64,000 nucleotides of DNA from positions 2,921,501 through 2,985,500 of the forward strand of contig NZ_CP124576.1 in assembly GCF_000281715.2 (NCBI RefSeq), written 5' to 3'. Source of the stretch: Sphingobium sp. AP49 (GTDB lineage: Bacteria > Pseudomonadota > Alphaproteobacteria > Sphingomonadales > Sphingomonadaceae). The notes under the pieces were generated by a model that was not told the origin of the DNA, ran no database searches, and worked only from the letters and a program-made list of their open reading frames with translations. This document shows, piece by piece, positions 35,556 through 44,009 of the stretch. The number at the start of each line of letters is the position of its first letter. Position 1 is the first letter of the stretch. The position numbers and the translations under genes are program-made.

Positions 35556-36362
35556 CTAGTCTCCCTTGAAGTGTGGCGGCCGGCGGTCGAAAAAGGCGGT
35601 GATCGCCTCGTCATGATCCGCGGTCGCGTGGGCCAGCGCCTGCATGGCGCCCGCCATTTCCAATATCTGTGAAAGTTCGGCCGTCTGCGCCGCGCGCAAC
35701 AGCCGCTTGGTCATCCGCGTCGCGTGCGGCGGATTGGCGGCAATGGCATCGGCCTGCGCCCGCGCCACCGTCATCAGCTCCGCGTCGGGCACGACATCGC
35801 CGACCAGCCCGATCCGCAGTGCCTCGCCCGCGTCGATCGTCTCGCCGGTCAGCGACAATTGCGACGCCTTGGAAAAGCCGATGATGCGCGGCAGCAGCCA
35901 CGCGCCGCCATCGCCCGAGACAAGGCCGAGCTTCACAAAGCTTTCGGCAAAGCGCGCACTCTGCCCCGCGATGCGCAGATCGCACATGCAGGCGAGGTCC
36001 AGCCCCGCGCCGATCGCCGGGCCATTGACCGCCGCGATCACCGGCAGTTCGATCGCCTGAAACAGCAGCGGCAGGCGTTGGATACCCGCGCGATAATTGC
36101 GCCGCGTCTGGGCCGGCAGACTGGCGCGCAGCCCCCCGGCATCCGGTCGCATCGCGTTGAGATCGCCGCCCGAGGAAAAGGCACTGCCCGCCCCGGTCAG
36201 GATCGCGACATGGATGCTCGCGTCCCGGTCCGCCGCCTCGAACACTTCGCACAGCGCATCCACCATCGCCGGATCGGAAATGGGGTTGCGCCGGTCGGGC
36301 AGGTTCAGCGTGACCGTCAGGACGGCCCCGTCGCGCTGGGTTAGGACCGGGCTCTCGCTCAC
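35556..36362 (-). CDS. Crotonase-family protein (enoyl-CoA hydratase/isomerase-like) within the fab operon
   Basis: A 268-residue crotonase-fold protein. The oxyanion-hole region SGGDLNA and the AAVNGPAIGAGLDLACMCDLRIA segment are clear. The two catalytic glutamates of true enoyl-CoA hydratases are not conserved: the first position is Asp122 (GAGLDLA) and the second is Phe142 in FAESFVKLGLVSGDGG. It may therefore catalyse another crotonase reaction such as isomerisation, or none. The GTG start at 36362 overlaps the fabD stop (GTGA) and the stop is one base before fabG, so it is fully embedded in the fatty-acid operon, an unusual place for a CoA-dependent family. Confidence 0.87.
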   Translation of the reverse strand: MSESPVLTQRDGAVLTVTLNLPDRRNPISDPAMVDALCEVFEAADRDASIHVAILTGAGSAFSSGGDLNAMRPDAGGLRASLPAQTRRNYRAGIQRLPLLFQAIELPVIAAVNGPAIGAGLDLACMCDLRIAGQSARFAESFVKLGLVSGDGGAWLLPRIIGFSKASQLSLTGETIDAGEALRIGLVGDVVPDAELMTVARAQADAIAANPPHATRMTKRLLRAAQTAELSQILEMAGAMQALAHATADHDEAITAFFDRRPPHFKGD

Positions 36363-37297
36363 AGCGCGCCCAGCGCCGCCTCGATATCGTCCATCGTCAC
36401 CACGCTGCGCACGGTGGCGTCGGGAGCGATGCGCTTGACCATCGGGCCGAGCACCTTGCCGCCCAGTTCGACGAAATCGGTGACGCCCGCGTCCCACATC
36501 GCGCCGATCGACTCGCGCCAGCGCACGCGGCCGGTGACCTGCTCGACCAGACGCTCGCGAATGTCGGCCGGGTCGCTGATCGGCGCGGCCAGCACATTGG
36601 CATAGACCGGCAGCAGCGGCGCGTTGATCGTCGCCTTTGCCAGTGCTTGCGCCATCACGTCGGCGGCCGGCTGCATCAGCGGGCAGTGGAAGGGCGCCGA
36701 CACCGGCAGCAGCACGCCGCGCTTGATGCCATAATCCTTGACCAGCGCGACGGCGCGCTCGATCGCGCCCTTGTGGCCGGAAATGACGACCTGGCTCGGA
36801 TCATTGTCATTGGCGACGGTGCAGACTTCGCCTTCGGCGGCGGCATCGGCCAGCGCCTGCGCCTTTTCGATGTCGGCGCCCAGCAGCGCGGCCATCGCGC
36901 CCTCACCCACCGGCACGGCGGCCTGCATCGCCTGGCCGCGCAATTTCAGCAGGCGGGCGGTGGTGCCAAGATCGAACGCCTCGACCGCACACAGCGCGCT
37001 ATATTCGCCAAGGCTGTGGCCGGCGACATAATCGCCCTTGTCGGCCAGGCTGAAACCGCCTTCCTTCTGCATCACGCGCAGCGTGGCAAGGGCATTGGCC
37101 ATGATCGCGGGCTGGGCGTTCTCGGTCAGGGTCAGGTCGCTTTCCGGCCCTTCCACCATGATCCGGAACAGATTCTGCTTCAGGGCATCATCGACCTCCT
37201 GGAACAATTCCTTCGCCGCCGGGCTCGCATCGGCCAGTAGCTTGCCCATGCCCACCGACTGGCTGCCCTGGCCCGGAAACAGAAATGCCCTCATCAT
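36359..37297 (-). CDS. fabD: Malonyl-CoA:ACP transacylase
   Basis: A 312-residue transacylase that loads malonyl groups onto ACP. N-terminal AFLFPGQGSQSVGMG, the nucleophile Ser95 in VAGHSLGEYSA and the catalytic His in SAPFHCPLMQPAA are all present. GAGG precedes the start; ATG 37297 or 37294 are both possible. It leads the fabD-crotonase-fabG transcript and is divergent from the efflux operon, with about 177 bases between. Confidence 0.96.
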   Translation of the reverse strand: MMRAFLFPGQGSQSVGMGKLLADASPAAKELFQEVDDALKQNLFRIMVEGPESDLTLTENAQPAIMANALATLRVMQKEGGFSLADKGDYVAGHSLGEYSALCAVEAFDLGTTARLLKLRGQAMQAAVPVGEGAMAALLGADIEKAQALADAAAEGEVCTVANDNDPSQVVISGHKGAIERAVALVKDYGIKRGVLLPVSAPFHCPLMQPAADVMAQALAKATINAPLLPVYANVLAAPISDPADIRERLVEQVTGRVRWRESIGAMWDAGVTDFVELGGKVLGPMVKRIAPDATVRSVVTMDDIEAALGAL

Positions 37298-37474
37298 CCA
37301 TCCTCTGATCGACATGCGCCCGAAAAGCGCGAAAATTCACGAACGTTACACTTTGAGACATATATGGCATTGAGGCGTACAATGCTTTTCGGCACGTATC
37401 GACCAAATGCCCTGCCCCCGCTTCCGGGGAACAAGCTGCCGGCCCCTTTAACGACGACGGAGTGCTAGGAAAAG

Positions 37475-38926
37475 GTGCGATATCGCATTGCATGGCTCGC
37501 GGGATCGGTCCTCGCCTTGTCCGCCTGCGCGGCAGGGCCGGACTATCACGCACCCCAGTCCGCCGCGCTCGGCATTCCCGAAAGCTATAGCCAGGGCGGA
37601 AATGCGCCCACCGATCCGGCGACGCTGGCCAGTTGGTGGACGCAGTTGGGCGACCCGACACTGACCACGCTGATCGATCAGGCGATCGCCGGCAATCTCG
37701 ATATCGTCCAGGCGCAGGCACGGCTGCGGCAGGCGCGGGAATCGCTGCGCCAGGCCAATGCCTCCTTCCTGCCGCAGCTGAGCGGATCGGCGAGCGGCGG
37801 CCGCAACTATAATAGCGGCGGCAGCGGCGTGCGCGTCGACGACAATGGCAATGTCATCAACACCGGCCAGGGCAAATGGACCAACAGCTATAATGCCGGC
37901 ATCAATGCCAGTTGGCAGGTAGACCTGTTCGGCGAATTGTCACGCACATCGGAAGCCGCGCGCGCCGACCTCGCCGCATCGGGCTATGACCTCGCCAATG
38001 TCCGGATGAGCATCATCGCCGAACTGGTGAGCAATTATGTCCAGGCGCGCCTGGCCCAGGAGCAATTGCGCATCGCCCGCGAAAGCCAGCGGGTGCAGAA
38101 GGATAATTATGACATCGCCAGCTGGCGGCTGCAGGCGGGGCTCGTCTCCTCGCTCGACGAGCAGCAGGCCAAGGCGCAGCTGGCCCAGACCAACGCCACC
38201 ATCCCGCAGCTGGAAGCCAGCCTGCGCGGTAGCCTCAACCGCATTGCGGTGCTGACCGGGCAGGCACCGGGCGAAGCGACCCGCACGCTGGAGACGCCCG
38301 CCGCCATTCCGACCGCCTCGACCCGGATCGCGACCGGCATCCCGGCCGACACGCTGCGCCAGCGGCCCGATATCCGCTCGGCCGAACGTTCGCTGGCAGC
38401 CGCCACTGCGCGGATCGGCGTCGCCCAGGCGCAGCTCTACCCCTCGCTCGCGATCAGCGGCAACATCAACTCCACCAGCACCGCGATCAAGAATCTGTTC
38501 GATGTCATCACCGGCAACGTCTTTGCCAATGTCGCCCAGGTAATCTTCGACGGCGGCCGACTCGCGTCCCAGGTCCGGGCACAGCGGGCTGCGACCGACG
38601 GCGCCTTCGCCCTTTACAAGCAGACGGTGCTGACCGGGCTGGAGGATGTCGAGAACGCCATGGCCTCGCTGAGCAGCGCCCGCGCCCGCAAGGTCGAGTT
38701 CGCCAGCGCCATGGAAGCGTCGAACAATGCCGCGATCATGGCCCGCAGCCAGTATCAGGCCGGCCTGATCGACTTCCAGACGCTGTCGACCAGCGAAACC
38801 ACCCTGCTGAACGCCCGCAACAGCTTCGCCAGCGCCCAATCGGACGAGATACTGGCCATCGCCCAGCTCTATAATGCGCTGGGTGGCGGCTGGCAGAATA
38901 TGGATGACCGCCCCCATGAGCAATGA
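37475..38926 (+). CDS. NodT-family outer-membrane efflux lipoprotein (TolC-like)
   Basis: A 483-residue outer-membrane factor. The GTG start follows GGAAAAG and opens a lipoprotein signal with lipobox LSAC (Cys18). Two TolC-type repeats follow, with long helices rich in AQARLRQARESLRQANA-like heptads and the GQAPGEATRTLE segment before the second half (DTLRQRPDIRSAERSLAAAT). It forms the outer-membrane exit duct for the MacA/MacB-like proteins encoded next. Its last 11 bases overlap the adaptor gene. Confidence 0.93.
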   Translation: MRYRIAWLAGSVLALSACAAGPDYHAPQSAALGIPESYSQGGNAPTDPATLASWWTQLGDPTLTTLIDQAIAGNLDIVQAQARLRQARESLRQANASFLPQLSGSASGGRNYNSGGSGVRVDDNGNVINTGQGKWTNSYNAGINASWQVDLFGELSRTSEAARADLAASGYDLANVRMSIIAELVSNYVQARLAQEQLRIARESQRVQKDNYDIASWRLQAGLVSSLDEQQAKAQLAQTNATIPQLEASLRGSLNRIAVLTGQAPGEATRTLETPAAIPTASTRIATGIPADTLRQRPDIRSAERSLAAATARIGVAQAQLYPSLAISGNINSTSTAIKNLFDVITGNVFANVAQVIFDGGRLASQVRAQRAATDGAFALYKQTVLTGLEDVENAMASLSSARARKVEFASAMEASNNAAIMARSQYQAGLIDFQTLSTSETTLLNARNSFASAQSDEILAIAQLYNALGGGWQNMDDRPHEQ

Positions 38927-40448
38927 CGCCAGCCCCGACCAGGATCTCAACGACTTTCTTGGCGCCAAGCCGGAAAAGCCGCATCGCAAATGGGTGATGC
39001 GCGGCGTCATCGGCGTCGTGCTGCTGATCCTCGTGCTGTTGGTCGCGCGCTGCTTTTCAGGCGACGACAAGCCCAATTATGCGACCCGCGAAGCCCGCCA
39101 TGGTGACCTGACGGTCAGCGTGTCGGCGACCGGCAATTTGAAGCCCATCAACCAGGTCGATGTGGGGTCCGAACAGTCGGGCAAGATCACCGCCGTCTAT
39201 GTCGACGTCAATGATCGCGTGACCAAAGGACAGAAGCTGGCCGAACTGGACACCCGCCGCCTGGTCGACACGATCAACCAGACGCAGGCGCAGGTCGCCT
39301 CCGCCCAGGCCAGCGTTGCCCAGGCGCAGGCGCAGGTCGCCCTGGCCAAGGCGACGCTGGATCGTCAGCTCAACGTCTATCAGCTTTCGGGCGGCAGGGT
39401 GCCGGCCAAGACGGAACTGGACGCGGCACGCGCCGACTATAACGGCGCGCTCGCCAATCTCCATTCGGCCCAGGCGCAGGTCAATGTCTCGCGCGCCCAG
39501 CTGTCGACCGCGCAGACCAACCTCTCGATCGCCCAGATCGTCTCGCCCGTCACTGGCGTCGTGCTGTCGCGCGACATCGAACCGGGCCAGACCGTCGCCG
39601 CCTCGCTGAACGCGCCTGTCCTCTTCACCATCGCCGAAGACCTGACCCAGATGGAGGTCGAGGTATCGGTGGACGAAGCGGACGTCGGCCAGGTCAAGGA
39701 AGGCCAGACCGCCAATTTCGCCGTCGACGCCTTCCCCGGCCGCACCTTCCCGGCGAAGGTCACGCGGGTCAATGTCGGGTCGAACAGCTCCAGCAGCAGT
39801 TCGTCCTCGTCAACCAGCACGACCACCAGCACCACCGGCACGGTCGTCGCCTATACCGCCGTGCTGTCGGTCGACAATCAGGACGAAACGCTGCGCCCGG
39901 GCATGACCGCGACCGCCGACATCGTCACCCAGGAACTGCATGACGTGCTGCTGGTGCCCAACAGTGCGCTGCGCTTCAAGCCCACCACCGCAGCGCAGGG
40001 TGGCGGCATCACCAGCGTCCTGCCCGGCCCGGGCCGGATGCGCCGCAGCGGGGCCAATCGCCAGGTCAATTTCGGCGCCGGCAGCAGCCAGACCCTGTAT
40101 GTGCTGGACGAAAAGGGCGATCCCAAGGCGGTGCAGGTGACCGTCGGCGCCAGCGACGGAACGCGCACCGTCATCACCGGCGGCGACCTGAAGCCCGGCA
40201 TGAGGGTCATCACCGGACAGCTTGCTGCCGGCGCGCAGCAACCCGCCGAGGACCAGAAGACCGATCCTGCCGCCAGCGCCAAGGACCGCCCCCGCAACCC
40301 GGCCGCCGACGGCAGCCCGGCCAGTGTCAAGTCGCTTGGCAATTCGGGTGACGCGCCGCCGCAGACCGCACCGGTTGCCCCCACGCCGGCCGCGCCCCAG
40401 GGCAGCAGCACGGAAAGCCGGGGTACCGGCCGCCAGAGCGGAACCTGA
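38916..40448 (+). CDS. MacA-like periplasmic adaptor (HlyD/RND adaptor family)
   Basis: A roughly 510-residue membrane-fusion protein: an inner-membrane helix (VMRGVIGVVLLILVLLVARCF), a barrel-sandwich domain (VSATGNLKPINQVDVGSEQSG), a coiled-coil hairpin rich in Ala/Gln (residues about 115-205) and a beta-barrel domain. Unusual features are a Ser/Thr run at residues 289-308 and a low-complexity Pro/Ala/Ser C-terminal tail of about 90 residues. It links the MacB-like pump to the outer-membrane duct. The start may be ATG 38904 or 38916; both overlap the previous gene. Confidence 0.9.
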   Translation: MSNDASPDQDLNDFLGAKPEKPHRKWVMRGVIGVVLLILVLLVARCFSGDDKPNYATREARHGDLTVSVSATGNLKPINQVDVGSEQSGKITAVYVDVNDRVTKGQKLAELDTRRLVDTINQTQAQVASAQASVAQAQAQVALAKATLDRQLNVYQLSGGRVPAKTELDAARADYNGALANLHSAQAQVNVSRAQLSTAQTNLSIAQIVSPVTGVVLSRDIEPGQTVAASLNAPVLFTIAEDLTQMEVEVSVDEADVGQVKEGQTANFAVDAFPGRTFPAKVTRVNVGSNSSSSSSSSSTSTTTSTTGTVVAYTAVLSVDNQDETLRPGMTATADIVTQELHDVLLVPNSALRFKPTTAAQGGGITSVLPGPGRMRRSGANRQVNFGAGSSQTLYVLDEKGDPKAVQVTVGASDGTRTVITGGDLKPGMRVITGQLAAGAQQPAEDQKTDPAASAKDRPRNPAADGSPASVKSLGNSGDAPPQTAPVAPTPAAPQGSSTESRGTGRQSGT

Positions 40449-40452
40449 TCCC

Positions 40453-41175
40453 ATGGCCGCCGACCCCATCATCTCGCTGCGGGGGATCACCAAGATCTTC
40501 GGCAGCGGCCCCACCGCGTTTCAGGCGCTCAAGGGCATTGACCTCGACATTGCGCAGGGCGATTTCGTCGCCGTCATGGGGCCTTCGGGCTCGGGCAAGT
40601 CGACGACGATGAATATATTGGGCTGCCTCGACGTGCCCACCGGCGGCGAATTCCTGTTCAAGGGCCGCCATGTCGAGACGCTGGACCGCGACCAGCGCGC
40701 GCTGCTGCGCCGCCGCTATCTCGGCTTCGTGTTCCAGGGCTTCAACCTGCTGTCGCGCACCACCGCGCTGGAGAATGTCGAACTGCCCCTGCTCTATCGC
40801 GGCGAGGACAAGAAGACCCGCTACGACATGGGCATGGCCGCGCTCGACAAGGTGGGCCTGAAGGACTGGTGGGACCATACCCCGGCGGAACTATCCGGCG
40901 GCCAGCAGCAGCGCGTCGCCATCGCCCGCGCCATCGTCACCCAGCCCGACGTGCTGCTGGCGGACGAGCCGACCGGCAATCTGGATTCCGAACGGTCGGT
41001 GGAGATCATGCAATTGCTGACCGACCTCAACCAGAATAGCGGCATCACCGTGCTGATGGTCACGCACGAACCGGACATGGCCGCTTTTGCCCACACCATC
41101 GTCCATTTCAAGGACGGGCTGGTCGAACGGATCGAGGGCGGCCAGGGCGCGGCGCAGAAAGGAACAGTGGGCTGA
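40453..41175 (+). CDS. MacB/LolD-type ABC transporter ATP-binding protein
   Basis: A 240-residue ATPase with Walker A GPSGSGKST, signature LSGGQQQR, Walker B VLLADEPTGNLDS and switch His in VTHEPDMA. It belongs to the MacB/LolD/FtsE group that powers mechanotransmission across the periplasm. ATG 40453 is four bases past the adaptor stop; the longer frame from 40222 overlaps the adaptor gene and is rejected. Its TGA shares one base with the permease ATG (TGATG), showing tight coupling. Here ATPase and permease are separate polypeptides rather than fused as in E. coli MacB. Confidence 0.93.
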   Translation: MAADPIISLRGITKIFGSGPTAFQALKGIDLDIAQGDFVAVMGPSGSGKSTTMNILGCLDVPTGGEFLFKGRHVETLDRDQRALLRRRYLGFVFQGFNLLSRTTALENVELPLLYRGEDKKTRYDMGMAALDKVGLKDWWDHTPAELSGGQQQRVAIARAIVTQPDVLLADEPTGNLDSERSVEIMQLLTDLNQNSGITVLMVTHEPDMAAFAHTIVHFKDGLVERIEGGQGAAQKGTVG

Positions 41176-42380
41176 TGCTCGGGACGACCGTCATCCTCGC
41201 CTTCCGGGCGATCAACCGGCACAAGATGCGCAGCTTCCTGACCACGCTGGGCATCATCATCGGCGTCGCGGCAGTCGTCACCATGGTGACGCTGGGCAAT
41301 GGTGCCACCGCGGCCGTGCGCGAACAGATCAGCTCGCTGGGCGCCAATGTGCTGCAGTTGCGCCCCGGCCAGGGCTTCGGTCGTGGCGGCGGTGGCCCGC
41401 GTCCGCCCAATTTCAAGGAAGCCGACCTGACGGTCATCGAAAACCAGCTGACCGGGGTGCGCGCGGTCGCACCGATCGTGCAGTCGAGCGGCACCGCCAT
41501 CTATGAAGGCAATAACTGGTCGACCACCGTCTATGGCACGACCTCTGCCTATTCGCAGGTCCAGTCCTGGAATGTCGCCGAAGGGCGGCTGTTCATGCCG
41601 GAGGAGGAGGAGGCCGGCAAGGCGGTGTGCATCATCGGCAATACGGTGCGCACCAACCTGTTCCAGGGCGCCGACCCCGTCGGCAAGCGGATGCGCATCA
41701 AGGGCGTGTCCTGCCAGGTGATCGGCGTGCTGGCGACGCGCGGCCAGGGCGGTTTCGGCGATCAGGACGATGTCGTCGTCATGCCGATCAAGTTCGTCCA
41801 GCGCCGCTTCACCGGCGACCGCGACATCAGCCAGATCATGGTGGCGGTCGACGACGCCTATGACACCTCGACCGTCCAGAGCAGCCTGGAAGAGCTGATG
41901 CGCGAACGGCGCAAGATCAAGGCGGGCGCGGAGGATAATTTCAACGTCTTCGACACCAAGCAGATCAGCGACACGCTGACCGGCACGACCACCATCCTGA
42001 CCCAGATCGTTGCGGCGGTGGCGGCGATCTCGCTGCTGGTCGGCGGCATCGGCATCATGAACATCATGCTGGTGTCGGTGACGGAGCGCACGCGCGAGAT
42101 CGGCATCCGCCTCGCCATCGGCGCAGTCGCGCGCGAAGTGCTGATGCAATTCCTGGTGGAGGCGATCGTGCTGTCCTGCATGGGCGGCGTCATCGGCCTG
42201 GTCATCGCCCTGATCGCGTCGGTCGGCATTGCGCCGCTGATGAAGGTGCCCTTCACCTTCGACCCGCAGGTCAATCTGATCGCCTTCCTGTTCTCGGCCG
42301 CGATCGGCGTGGTATTTGGCTATTTCCCGGCGCGCCGGGCGGCCAGCCTGAACCCGATCGACGCCCTGCGGCACGAATAG
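41175..42380 (+). CDS. MacB-type ABC transporter permease
   Basis: A 401-residue permease with the MacB topology: one helix near the N-terminus (LTTLGIIIGVAAVVTMVTLGNGA), a large periplasmic domain (about residues 45-270) and three C-terminal helices in the FtsX-like domain, ending with FGYFPARRAASLNPIDALRHE. TERTREIGIRLAIGAVAREVLMQFLVEA is the coupling segment. With the adaptor and duct it should export a macrolide, lipopeptide, siderophore or similar amphipathic molecule. The export substrate cannot be deduced. Confidence 0.93.
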   Translation: MLGTTVILAFRAINRHKMRSFLTTLGIIIGVAAVVTMVTLGNGATAAVREQISSLGANVLQLRPGQGFGRGGGGPRPPNFKEADLTVIENQLTGVRAVAPIVQSSGTAIYEGNNWSTTVYGTTSAYSQVQSWNVAEGRLFMPEEEEAGKAVCIIGNTVRTNLFQGADPVGKRMRIKGVSCQVIGVLATRGQGGFGDQDDVVVMPIKFVQRRFTGDRDISQIMVAVDDAYDTSTVQSSLEELMRERRKIKAGAEDNFNVFDTKQISDTLTGTTTILTQIVAAVAAISLLVGGIGIMNIMLVSVTERTREIGIRLAIGAVAREVLMQFLVEAIVLSCMGGVIGLVIALIASVGIAPLMKVPFTFDPQVNLIAFLFSAAIGVVFGYFPARRAASLNPIDALRHE

Positions 42381-42446
42381 GCTGATACATTTTCCGACAA
42401 AAGGGCGGTTATCCGGGATAATGCTGCGACATCTCCTGCCTAGTTC

Positions 42447-42483
42447 CTCCTTCCATGGCGCCACCCTGGCGCCGTGGAAGGAG
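42447..42483 (+). promoter_or_regulatory. 17-bp hairpin that buries the ribosome-binding site of the next small gene
   Basis: The left arm runs from CTCCTTCC at 42447 to GGCGCCA at 42463; the right arm runs from TGGCGCC at 42467 to GGAAGGAG at 42483. All positions pair except one that would be G-U in RNA, with a 3-base loop. The AAGGAG ribosome site (42478-42483) of the secreted peptide gene lies wholly in the right arm, so translation would need the hairpin to open. Confidence 0.6.
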
Positions 42484-42490
42484 CGCCCCG

Positions 42491-42682
42491 ATGAAAACGA
42501 TCGTCCTCAGCCTGGCCAGCAGCGCCTTGCTGCTTGGCCTCAGCCTCACCCCCTTTGCCGAGGCGCAGGCGCCGCAGACAGCCCCGCTGCTGGCGGGCAA
42601 GGATCATCCCATCCTGCTCGCCCGCATGACCGTTACCGCCACGCCTCTGCCTGCCCCCTCCCCGCCCGCCGCCGCCCACTGA
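42491..42682 (+). CDS. Small secreted protein of unknown function
   Basis: A 63-residue ORF from ATG 42491, seven bases past AAGGAG. The signal peptide (KTIVLSLASSALLLGLSLTPFAEA) leaves a mature peptide of under 40 residues that is rich in Pro and Ala, with LLARMTVTATPLPAP. No domain is recognised. The ribosome site is sequestered in a stable hairpin. It lies between the efflux operon and the CPBP protease gene on the same strand. Confidence 0.6.
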   Translation: MKTIVLSLASSALLLGLSLTPFAEAQAPQTAPLLAGKDHPILLARMTVTATPLPAPSPPAAAH

Positions 42683-42707
42683 GCCACTGCGCGCCGGAGT
42701 GGTGCGC

Positions 42708-43424
42708 ATGAACGGCGTCATCGGCCTGCTCGGCACGCTGGCGCTGCTGCTGGTTGCAGGCGGCGTGATCGGCCTGATCGACCGGCGCGGCTTTCGCCCC
42801 GCATGGTTGCTGGTCGCCGCAGCGTTGGTGGCCGCCAATGACGCGCTGCTGACCCGCGCCTATCGCCACCTGCCCGACCTCATCCCTGCTGCCGACTGGA
42901 ACTGGCAGGGCAAGCTGCTGGCCCTCGCCCTCACCTTGCTGGTCGCCGCGCTGCCCGCCTTCGGCTGGAGGCGGGTCGGCCTGACCCTGCGCCAGGCGCG
43001 CGGCAGCCTGACCGCCGCCCTGCCGGTCGCGCTGCTCTACTGCGCCTTCTTCACCGCGCTCGCCCTCTATTTCCCCGATGACCCCAGCAATGCCGAGGAA
43101 ATCGCCTTCCAACTCACCATGCCCGGACTGGAGGAAGAGCCTTTCTATCGCGGCATCCTGCTGTTCGCGCTCGATCGCGCCTTCAGCCGCCGGGTCCGCT
43201 TCCTGGGCGTCGACTGGGGCTGGGGCGCGCTGCTGTCCTGCGGCCTGTTCGGCTTGGCCCATGCGTTCGGCTATGCGGGCGGCCATTTCAGCTTCGATCC
43301 CGTCGTGATGGCGCTCACCGCCATCCCTTCGCTGCTGGCCGTCTGGCTGCGCCTGCGCACCGGCAGTCTGCTGCTGCCGATCCTGCTCCACAATTTCGGC
43401 AATGCCATCTCGCTGATGCTGTGA
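42708..43424 (+). CDS. CPBP-family intramembrane glutamic endopeptidase
   Basis: A 238-residue membrane protein with about seven hydrophobic segments and the CPBP (Abi/Rce1-like) motifs: GLEEEPFYRGI (the paired Glu and Arg), FGLAHAFGYAGG (His) and LLHNFGNAIS (His-Asn). Such proteins are membrane proteases involved in processing peptides, prenylated proteins or in self-protection. The start is ATG 42708 or GTG 42699. Being next to a tiny secreted peptide gene raises the possibility of a processing relationship; that is only proximity. Confidence 0.87.
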   Translation: MNGVIGLLGTLALLLVAGGVIGLIDRRGFRPAWLLVAAALVAANDALLTRAYRHLPDLIPAADWNWQGKLLALALTLLVAALPAFGWRRVGLTLRQARGSLTAALPVALLYCAFFTALALYFPDDPSNAEEIAFQLTMPGLEEEPFYRGILLFALDRAFSRRVRFLGVDWGWGALLSCGLFGLAHAFGYAGGHFSFDPVVMALTAIPSLLAVWLRLRTGSLLLPILLHNFGNAISLML

Positions 43425-43600
43425 GCCGCACAAGAAACTGAAAAAGCATAATTTCTGAACCGATATTCAGATCAAATCGGCTTTTGATACAATTTCCGAC
43501 AAACTTGCCCCACCCTTGGGACAGGCCTGCGACAAGCGCGGCCTATCTCTGTCTTCGACGCCGGAAGCGGCGCCCTCGAACTGACAAGAGGAGTGAAGAC

Positions 43601-43954
43601 ATGTTCAAGAAGATCATCCTGGCCCTGACCGCCACCGCCATGGCCGCCAGCCCGATCGTCACCGCCCAGGCCCAGGCCGCGCCCCATCGCGAGACCGTCC
43701 GGGTGGTGAAGCAGACGCCGCACCGCACCGTCGTCCAGAAGAAGACGGTCGTGCGCAACGACCGCCACTGGGCCAAGGGCCAGCGCTTCGACAACCGCTA
43801 TGCCACCAATTACCGGGTCGTCGACAATTATCGCGGCTATCGCCTGTCGGCACCGCCGCGCGGCTACCACTGGGTCCGCTCGGGCAATGATGCAGTGATG
43901 GTCGCCATCACCAGCGGCATCATCGGCGCCGTGGTCGCCAGCGCCTTCCGCTAA
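43601..43954 (+). CDS. RcnB-family periplasmic protein
   Basis: A 117-residue exported protein. The signal peptide (FKKIILALTATAMAASPIVTAQAQA) is followed by a basic linker and the RcnB-type tail with YRGYRLSAPPRGYHWVRSGNDAVMVAITSGII. E. coli RcnB tunes nickel/cobalt export; in sphingomonads the family is expanded and functions are mostly unknown. AAGAGGAG precedes ATG 43601. It appears monocistronic and is followed by a terminator. Confidence 0.85.
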   Translation: MFKKIILALTATAMAASPIVTAQAQAAPHRETVRVVKQTPHRTVVQKKTVVRNDRHWAKGQRFDNRYATNYRVVDNYRGYRLSAPPRGYHWVRSGNDAVMVAITSGIIGAVVASAFR

Positions 43955-43970
43955 GCGTGCCACCGCATGA

Positions 43971-44004
43971 AAAGCGCCCTGGAGCCACCGCTCCGGGGCG
44001 TTTT
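43971..44004. terminator. Bidirectional terminator
   Basis: CGCCCTGGAGC and GCTCCGGGGCG pair with one G-U around a CACC loop, with AAA on the left and TTTT on the right. It lies between the convergent RcnB-like and GntP-like genes. Confidence 0.85.
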
Positions 44005-44009
44005 CGCGT

